From Nectonema munidae (Eukaryota > Nematomorpha > Nectonematoida > Nectonematidae): a DNA stretch of 64,000 nucleotides. Below the pieces are notes generated by a model that saw only the letters and a program-made list of their open reading frames with translations, was not told where the DNA came from and did not search any database. Every line of letters begins with the position of its first letter. The stretch's first letter is position 1. The stretch lies in contig JAUIRK010000763.1 of NCBI GenBank assembly GCA_030549495.1, forward strand, positions 434,001 to 498,000, given 5' to 3'. Of this stretch, positions 56,690-64,000 are shown in pieces. A program made the translations under genes and the position numbers.

Positions 56690-59075
56690 TTTCTTTATTC
56701 AAGTTTGAATCCTTCAAAAGGCGAAATGCTTTCCCCGATTCCTGCAAAGGAGTTTATGTGGGTAACCACTAAAACCAGAGTTAATTATTTTGAATATTTA
56801 AATGTGTTCCCCAATTTGCATAATATTTGACAAGTGGTCAACCCATTTCTAAATGGACCTTACCAATTTCATCCCTGAGGAAGCAGACTATATAAAAATA
56901 CCTTAAAATCAAAAGTTTTCTCCGTCAGTTTGACCTGGCGATAGGATGATAATCGTACATTCATAAATTTACATATACATTTTTTGACATTCTTGACAAA
57001 CTTTCCTATTTATTTGTATTAATACAAGTCTGGCACAAAAACATCTTAGACATAAATACGAATACATACATACACATTAACATTACACGCCCATACACGG
57101 AAATACTTAAATCTGAAAAATAACGGTATAGCCTAATTGTTTACGCAAAACGTCCAATATAATTTTGCAATTAAACTTCGTTTCAATTTTTATGCACTTT
57201 AAATTTCCGAAATTTAAGTTATCATCGTCTTCAGTGATTAAAGTTTATCTAGATTGAACATTTTAAACAGAAAATGAAAGTATAAGCATGTCGTATGTTT
57301 TATTTTATAAATTATTCCTTCTTAACACGTTAAGAGCTACGGCGTCGCATAACAACTCTGATATATTAGAACAAATATCGGTACTTATGGGTTATCTCCC
57401 CCCCCACTCTAAAAATTTTTTAAAAAATTTTTATTTTAATTTAAATGATGAGTAAAAATAATAAATGACTAAATATAAAAATATTTTATATATAAAAAAA
57501 CTTACTAAAAAATATTATATAGTATAACTAATGAAAATCATACAGCAAAAAAAGTAATAATTAGTTTAATTTATTTTCATAAATTAAATATATATATTTA
57601 ATTATATATTTAAAATTATTAATCAATTAGTATTTTAAAATTATTAAGTTGGAAAAAAAAATTAAAAAATTTTTTTTAGAATATCTTCCACATGCTCTGT
57701 TTTTAGACATTAAATATTTTTGACGATTTAAGTTAAATTTTACAAAATTTTGTGAATGAAAATGAGCGAATTTTTAGCTTGATCGTCCACATGGGCTTTA
57801 TAGAACTCCTGAGATAAAGTTTAAAAGACAGCTCCCTTTTTATTTGTCTTAGTTTCAAAACTAAGATACTTAATGCTTATTTTTTGACGTAAAATGAAGT
57901 TTTGCATCTATTTTATAGCAAAATTTATATTTATCTTATTTTCGCGTCGTATACAACCAAATGGCTTTTTAGCTACAAAAAAGTTCCTAGTGTTGATTCA
58001 CTTTTTATCAATAAAATATTGTTCATAGGAGAATGTTTCAAAATTGCTCGTCTTTCATTTCCATTTGACGAGTTAAGCTGCATTAAATCCTTCTAACATA
58101 TAGCGTGTTTAAGAATAGATAATATCGTAAATTTCTCATCGTTTTAGGTTAACTCCTAACTGACAAATACCCTTCACTGAAAATGGTTTGCACTATTAGC
58201 GGATTATAAAACGTATGTTTTGAATGATGCTACTTGATTCATTGATTTGATTGGCTATTTATATTTAGCAACGAAACTCTCTCCGCCCTTTCCTCTAATG
58301 GCAATCTCTGAAGCGAAGCACGAACTTCGAAAGGATCAGGCTTCAGACTAGGTAGGAGTCTTTCTGGACTCATCCCTATTTATATCGGGTCAAGAAATTA
58401 TCAAACCCTTTGTATCGTACTTCTATTTTGAGTGAGAAACGCTAAAGTTGCGCGTATTTAAATATTTCACCAGGATTTTCCCATACACTTCTTGATGACG
58501 GAAATTTTTAAGACTGCGCGTCAACTTTCTTTTTCAATGGAATTTTAACAAGATAATTTTCATATTTGCGACACTAGGGCCTCACTGGTCCTTAAAGGGT
58601 TATTAAAACTGGAAAAAATTAATGTATATGGCATAAACAAAAATGCTATCAAGCACCCCATACTAATCTATTAACGTCTTATGAAAGGCTTGGACTACGC
58701 CTTTATTAATCTTTCACTGTGTGGTGCCTATATTGAAACCATTCGAATTTGTTATTGCAAATATTTTTACATCTTACTGATTTCATGAATTCTTATTTGG
58801 TCAAGTATTTAGATTTTCTATTCATTATTTCTATCTATATTGGTGTGTTCCAATTTTGGAACTTTAGGCTTACATTGCACAACTTTTGTAATTTAAGTTT
58901 GCACAACGCGAATCATAGTAGACCTTATTAAAACAAATGAGTTTTCAAATTAAAATTTAAATATATTTTTCACTACTCTAAAAATATGGATAAAAAACTC
59001 GTTTTTTTTACCTCAGCCTTCCAGCTAAACTGAAAAAGAAAATTTTAGTGTCTCATTAATTATTTTTTATCGATC
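56690..59075. other. NEMP intron, AT-rich
   Basis: Part of the 3.76-kb intron between the membrane exon and the nucleoplasmic exon. No further exon seen. A C run lies near 57400. Confidence 0.45.
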
Positions 59076-59078
59076 TTC

Positions 59079-59216
59079 TTAACCCATTTACGACCAATGT
59101 TCCTCTTTTGGAACATAAGTAATTTCACCTTCGTCTGCTTTTTTCAATGACTTTGAATATAAATCGTCTGCGTTTTTTTAGATATCGTCTGATTTCTATC
59201 GTACTTAATGGGTTAA
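59079..59216 (+). mobile_element. piggyBac-type MITE, copy D
   Basis: TTAACCCATTTACGACCAAT at the left, TACTTAATGGGTTAA at the right, TTAA on both sides. It differs from copy C mainly in the last 25 bases, where it agrees with copy A (GTACTTAATGGG). This suggests two subfamilies. Confidence 0.95.
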
Positions 59217-59219
59217 TAA

Positions 59220-60445
59220 CTTCAATGGTTTAGATTGTTAAGTTTGATATTTATAAATATACTGTTATGCATAAACTTGCTCAAAGTACTTCATGTAAAA
59301 TAAGTTTTGGTGTGTCTAAATACCATGATGAATTTTCTTCTTCAAACAACAGATTTTCTTGTAACTTATCAAGAATATCATTTTTTAATTCAAAATCATA
59401 CAAGCCCCTAAAAGCACAAAATTTAACTTAAAATTTTTTCATTGTTCTTCACGATTGAGCATTTTTTTTTATTTTAACCTAAATTCGTGGCGAAATTTAT
59501 TTTTAACAAAAAAATGGAAAATTATTCGACTTTCAATTTATTCAAAAATAAGCATGCAATAATGAATATTTTGAGTGTGTAATCAATTCAATACTTGTCA
59601 CAGTAATGAATTTTTTCAAAAAATTACTTTCATCTCTAATATCTTCATTGATTTCATAGCCAGAGTTAGATTTATCATTCTCTATTCCCTTGATTGTATC
59701 AATAATTTTTAGTTTACTCTTTTCTTCTCTTCTTACAGAACATTTTTGGAAACATAAAAATGTTATGAGATATTTTATCGTCTAGCCTAGACATATTTTA
59801 TATGCCTAGCCTAAACACATATGTCAATTTTTAAACTTAAAGTTCCATTTTTTGTAGTTAAGTTATTAGGTTTATTTATAGGTAAAGTTGATAAACTATA
59901 CACGAGTCAATATAAGCAACTAGTGATGTTCACATCATAATTCAACCTTAACCATATTTAAGGGGTTAGTGGATTTAATGGCGACAGGCACAATGTCGAC
60001 ACCCTTTTAAAGAGAACATAATGTCGACGTGAAGAATTTTTCTGAATCAACTAACTAACTATTAAATTAAGTTAATAACTAATCGATAAATTAACTAATT
60101 TACTTACTGGATGACATTAGCACAACTAACAATAAAATAAATCTCTGGCAAGATAGAATTATTTATTATTATTATTATTATTATCAGTTTTTGGCTTTAC
60201 AATTTTATCTTATTCTTATTTGGTTCAAATTGGAAATTTATTATTTGCTCTAGATATGATCATTTTTCATTGTTCTTCTAAAATCAATATCTAAATTATT
60301 CAAATATTATCGTTATATGAAAATAATGAAATTTCTGCAAAAAGTAGTCCCTATTTTCTCTAAGTTGGTAATCACTTGATAGAATTGTCCACATGAAATA
60401 TATATTGCTATCTGAAATACATTATCCTTGATATTGTTAATTCCA
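59220..60445. other. NEMP intron, remainder
   Basis: AT-rich with a TAT/ATT run near 60162-60183. No exon or element recognised. Confidence 0.45.
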
Positions 60446-60448
60446 TAG

Positions 60449-60610
60449 GATAAGAAAATTTCCGAAGAAGAGAAAATTGCTATCAAATAGAGAGTTTGAT
60501 GAAGTTGGCAAGTTGGAAACTCAAAAGGCGTTAGAAAATTTGCGAAAGTATTGCTCTAGTCCACAGTGCAGTCCTTGGAAAGTTGCAAGGTCTTTAAAAA
60601 ATTTTAAAAG
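60449..60610 (+). CDS. NEMP1: NEMP, conserved nucleoplasmic exon
   Basis: After acceptor TTAATTCCATAG it encodes IRKFPKKRKLLSNREFDEVG then KLETQKALENLRKYCSSPQC and SPWKVARSLKNFK. This is the most conserved soluble part of NEMP: 'rlLteeEy..qG..eT.kaLeeLr.fc.spdC..Wktvs.l..p.rFa.F'. The basic KFPKKRK just before it may be a nuclear localisation or RAN-contact segment. It ends in AG, phase 2, before a 60-nt intron. Confidence 0.9.
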
Positions 60611-60670
60611 GTCCGCAATCTTCCTCAATATGATTCAAAGCTTTATATAAATAGATTTCGCATTTTAAAG

Positions 60671-60800
60671 GTTTTCCGATTTCATCGAAGGTGAATCCTC
60701 ACATGTTTTAGAAAGTGAAATTTCGCAGTGGGAATTATCAAATGAGTCCTCCTCGCGCGATGAAGATGCTAGTGAAGAAATAAGTGACATTGACATGTGA
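60671..60800 (+). CDS. NEMP1: NEMP, last exon
   Basis: One base completes arginine (K-R-F), then FSDFIEGESSHVLESEISQW and an acidic, serine-rich tail ESSSRDEDASEEISDIDM, stop at 60798-60800. 'RFadFveG.shl...E' is the closing family motif, and the acidic serine tail is typical. The intron before it is only 60 nt (GTCCGC...TTTTAAAG). Confidence 0.9.
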
Positions 60801-60807
60801 CGTACAG

Positions 60808-60813
60808 AATAAA
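60808..60813 (+). promoter_or_regulatory. NEMP1: Polyadenylation signal of NEMP
   Basis: Canonical AATAAA eight bases after the stop codon, with AT-rich sequence after it and a second AATAAA near 60850. Confidence 0.7.
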
Positions 60814-60854
60814 GCAATTTTTTATAAATATTTTGATATAGAAGCGATCAAATA

Positions 60855-61885
60855 AAAAAAAATTTATGTACTTGCATCATTGTTAGAGTTGTACACATAT
60901 TCCCAGCAGAATCATAATATGACTTTTTACATTTCTTGAATTTTTTATGAAAATTTAACGAATATTCGATAAACTTTGGTCACGCTTAACTCAGATTTCG
61001 TTCTTTACAGTTTTAAATTTGTCACAAGATAAAAAATATTGTTAACTTTCTTTCCGACTAAAAACATTTTAACTTTTATACAATTGAAAAATTAAAATGT
61101 TCTGAAAAGATTTTGATAAAAAAAATTTGACATATACTCTTCCGTATTCTACGATTTCTTTTGTTCACCTCTAGCGAAATTGTAATTCAACATATTTGCT
61201 CAAAGTTTCTTTGCGCCAGTGTTTTACACATCTTTACTGATAAATTAAGCGAAAATTGTTGTTTTCTTATGACTATGAAATATTGGTTACCACGTCATTT
61301 ATTCAGAAGGATGAAACTATACTATTTTTTTCAGCCTAGATACGTATTGAAAAACTTCAAATGGTATTCAAATACTTTATTTTGCTTAACTGATATTCCA
61401 TCTAAATCCTTCTTCAACATCTGATACTACATAATCTTTCGAAGATTCATTTAAAATTTTAAACTCATTTTCAATGAAAAATTAATTCAGTGTATTTTAA
61501 AATGTACAAAAGTAAAGCTTCTAAATAAGCGTACGTAATTTATTTTTAAATTCTATCATGAAAGGTTTGATTGAATTGATTTTTATACAACAATTGTCTC
61601 CTGTTTACGTTTGCTACCAATCAACTCAATTTCACTTGAATGCTGACTGCACAGTACAACACTACTGTAAAATGTAAGAACTATGTCTTAATTTGAAGGT
61701 ATATGTAAACCGTCAAAGAGGCACATAGTGTATATAAAATTTAGATTGTATTCCATTTCAAACTTGACGTGATTGTGTATAAAATATTCAATACAAATTA
61801 GTGTTATGGAGTCGGAAAAATATTTTGTGACTCCGACTCCACTTATTTTTAATTTTGCAACTGTCGCTTCTCTCCAAGTCAAGTC
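60855..61885. other. Sequence downstream of NEMP, nothing firm
   Basis: No gene recognised. At 61652 CAGTACAACACTACTGTAAA recalls the piggyBac ends seen at 27.45 kb but stands alone. At 61808 GGAGTCGGAAAAATATTTTG, with the inverted GACTCCGACTCC nearby, resembles the interior of the 63.4-kb MITE type. Confidence 0.35.
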
Positions 61886-61894
61886 AGCGTGACA

Positions 61895-62334
61895 ATGGTT
61901 CTGCGTGTCCTTGTTTCATTTGCTTCTACCTATAAGTGTGAGGAAGGGTTTTCAACTCTTATCATTTTAAAAACAAGGAAAAAGAGACAGGTTTCTTCTT
62001 TTTTCCTTCATCAAAATCTTAATTTTTAAGGTATGTTAATTAATTCTTTAAAAAAATGTAGCTATGCAAAGATGTTAATTATTATAAAACTTCTTTTAAA
62101 AATAGTTATCAGATTTACGTTGTTCTACATTACAAAAAATATGAATCTAAAGTAAGACATTTTGGTGAAAATATTTTGAACGGTATTATGATCGTGTAGT
62201 ATCAACATCTAAAATTTTTGCATCAATGATAGTAAATTAACGGTCAATGAGCTTAAATATTTAATTTCGGCGGGCCCCATAAATAACTTTTGAGGGCCTA
62301 GTGCAGCCAGCGGATCGTTGTTTACCCACCTCTG
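61895..62334 (+). pseudogene. hAT transposase end (ZBED5/EPM2AIP1-like)
   Basis: Near 61898-61990 the frame reads VLRVLVSFASTYKCEEGFST then LIILKTRKKRQ, the dimerisation motif 'LP.f.tTYlCE.gFStL..iKtk.RnrL'. About 300 bp further, the sequence GGCGGGCCCCATAAATAACT and CCAGCGGATCGTTGTTTACCC ends in CACCTCTG. This is the characteristic 'GGGCCGCA...GGCCcGCGGgcCGTagtTTGCCCACCcCTG' hAT terminus. The rest of the gene is missing. Confidence 0.75.
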
Positions 62335-63375
62335 CTGTAGAGTATACTCAAAACGAAGTTTCGCTCTTAAATTGTTCTGAAATTATTGATTCAGTACTGT
62401 TTCACTCAAATGATGCTCTCTATAATTTAGGGAGTAACTAACACACACACAAACAATAGTAGGCCTGGTTTCGCAAGCAGCTTCTATCTTTTAGAAGACG
62501 TCGTCCAATGAAACAACAGTATGGAATTTTTATTATAAATTTATAGTGTTCTTTGTAAAATTCCATTTATTTGATGTTAATTTAATTTCAAGAGGCGAGG
62601 TCTTGCACCTCCAGGCGTCTCAGTATTTGATTCATTATATTGGATAAGTGGAAGTGTTCTTTCTATATTTCAATTTTGATTTTCTTTGATAAATAAGAGT
62701 TTTTGAGAAGCATATGTATACAGAAAATAAGTGTCTTCATATCAAACTTCATTGTGGAAAGAGTCACGCGTATATTTTTTGTAAGGAGGTATAAAATGAT
62801 GATTTGAAAGGAATCAAAAGCATAATTAATTGTATCACGCGTTTAGAAATACAAGCATAAATGCGCCATTTTTATACTATTCCATACAATAGTGTGCAGA
62901 GCAACAAAACGTGATTTTTTATTAGTGTGTACAATAAGGTAATGTAAGCGTTTACAAAATGTTTTAACGACTTTTTGTATTAGTCAATTAGAATGAAAAA
63001 AGTGATAAACTATATTTTATTTCGCTAAAAATTCAACAACAAATATCACTTTTATTTTCAAAGCTGTTCACAATATTGCATTATTCAAAGTTGGGAAAAT
63101 TCTTTCATGCGGTTTCTTTTGGATTGCAAAATTTCATCTAAATTTGCTATGCTTTTTGCTAACTTCAGCATCCCTTTAAATAAATTTAAAATGAAGAATG
63201 AGTAGGATAAAATTAATTTCGATTGCATGGTATTCAAGAGTATTCAAAGAGCTTCGTATGGTGGTAATCTTAGAAAAGATTGGAGTTGAAAAAGCACTTA
63301 AACAACAAAACTCTTCAGACTTCTTTAATGAATTTTTTTTGAAAAGAGAAGCATAATTTAAAAAAAAATGACTGT
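62335..63375. other. AT-rich sequence, nothing recognised
   Basis: No gene or element identified. Confidence 0.4.
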
Positions 63376-63381
63376 TTTATT

Positions 63382-63518
63382 CAGGGTTGTGGAATTTGAG
63401 GAAAATTATCCAATATCACTCTTACTCCACTTAAAAAAACAGACTCATAAATTTTATTAGGTACCGATTTTTTTTTAATTAAAATCTTCCCCTTTAAATC
63501 TTCGATTTCGCAACCCTA
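63382..63518. mobile_element. hAT MITE of the CAGGGTTG type
   Basis: Left end CAGGGTTGTGGAATTTGAGG, right end reverse complement of the same class (TTCGATTTCGCAACCCTA). Flanked by GTTTTATT and GATTTATT, 7 of 8 matching. 137 bp. This end sequence is seen in non-autonomous hAT elements of many invertebrates. The right terminal G has changed to A. Confidence 0.8.
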
Positions 63519-63529
63519 GATTTATTACG

Positions 63530-64000
63530 AATTTCAAAAATTTATACTAATTGGATAAACTTTCACCCAACACAATGGGCCTAATCGGAATAGTTTTTTT
63601 CGAATATTAGAATTGTATTGAAAAATCTTTCTAATCCTTTTTTTCTGATTTCCGGAAGTTGATTGAAACTCTGAAAGTTTAATTAACATGCCTGATAAGC
63701 AAATCTTAATAAATGCAAAAAACGTTTAAACTAGTCTGCAAATTGTGTTGATAGAAAAAACAAATTTGCAAGCTTCACACAGTTTAGAAATAAAATATAT
63801 GGATACTTTACACTTTTATTATATTTAGTGCTATAAATGTATAAATAAAATATCAATTAATGCATATTTAATAATAGAACCAGTTTAAATTTAATTATGA
63901 TGGCAGAAAACCAGAAGTTGGTATAAAACTAGAGTAAGAAAAAGATGGCAAATAACATGAGCTTTTTTCTTCAAAGGATTTGACTCCATTTAAACCATTT
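63530..64000. other. AT-rich sequence to the window edge
   Basis: Nothing recognised. Confidence 0.4.

Noticed and set aside
1-64000. Retrovirus-like elements, LTR pairs, Polintons, CRISPR arrays, rRNA genes, bacterial-type operons
   Set aside because: Looked for on both strands; no capsid, integrase, protease or envelope motif, no long direct terminal repeats, no regular spaced repeats and no rRNA sequence were recognised.

Overview
This is a very AT-rich stretch of a metazoan nuclear genome. It has split genes with GT-AG introns and short conserved exons, and a heavy load of DNA transposons (piggyBac, hAT, Tigger/pogo, Tc1/mariner, MITEs), LINE fragments and tRNA-derived SINEs. An arthropod, perhaps a crustacean such as a copepod, fits the texture, but nothing here fixes the species.

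Two host genes can be assembled from splice-compatible exons. On the minus strand, five exons from 31804 down to 674 encode a signal peptide, an ANF-receptor-type extracellular domain, one membrane helix and the start of the juxtamembrane segment of a receptor-type guanylyl cyclase. The kinase-homology and cyclase parts must lie beyond position 1. Its first intron is about 22.7 kb and its third intron about 0.9 kb.

On the plus strand, four firm exons plus one probable exon between 52.3 and 60.8 kb encode a NEMP-family (TMEM194, DUF2215) inner nuclear membrane protein. It ends in an acidic tail at 60800 followed by AATAAA. The signal-peptide exon is not resolved. Two minus-strand exons at 50.45-51.89 kb may be the 3' end of a third, unidentified membrane-protein gene, but part of that region is open on both strands.

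Layout. 0-3.2 kb: receptor exons 5 to 3 and one MITE remnant. 3.2-8.4 kb: intron with two piggyBac-type MITEs and a LINE piece, then exon 2. 8.4-31.1 kb: the giant intron, holding Tc1, Tigger, LINE, SINE, three piggyBac copies, two hAT transposase remnants and several hAT MITEs. 31.1-31.8 kb: exon 1. 32-41 kb: microsatellites, a 1.7-kb element with 68-bp inverted ends, a Tc1-like element with long ends made of 21-bp iterons, a LINE carrying a SINE carrying a hAT MITE, and an inverted-end element holding a 13-unit minisatellite and a SINE. 41.7-46 kb: an RTE-like LINE, a Tigger copy and a Tc1 piece. 46-50 kb: nearly empty. 50-61 kb: the possible third gene and NEMP, with a foldback MITE and two more TTAA MITEs. 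61.9-63.5 kb: a hAT remnant and a hAT MITE.

All transposase and reverse-transcriptase genes look inactive. No retrovirus-like element, LTR pair, CRISPR array or rRNA gene was recognised.
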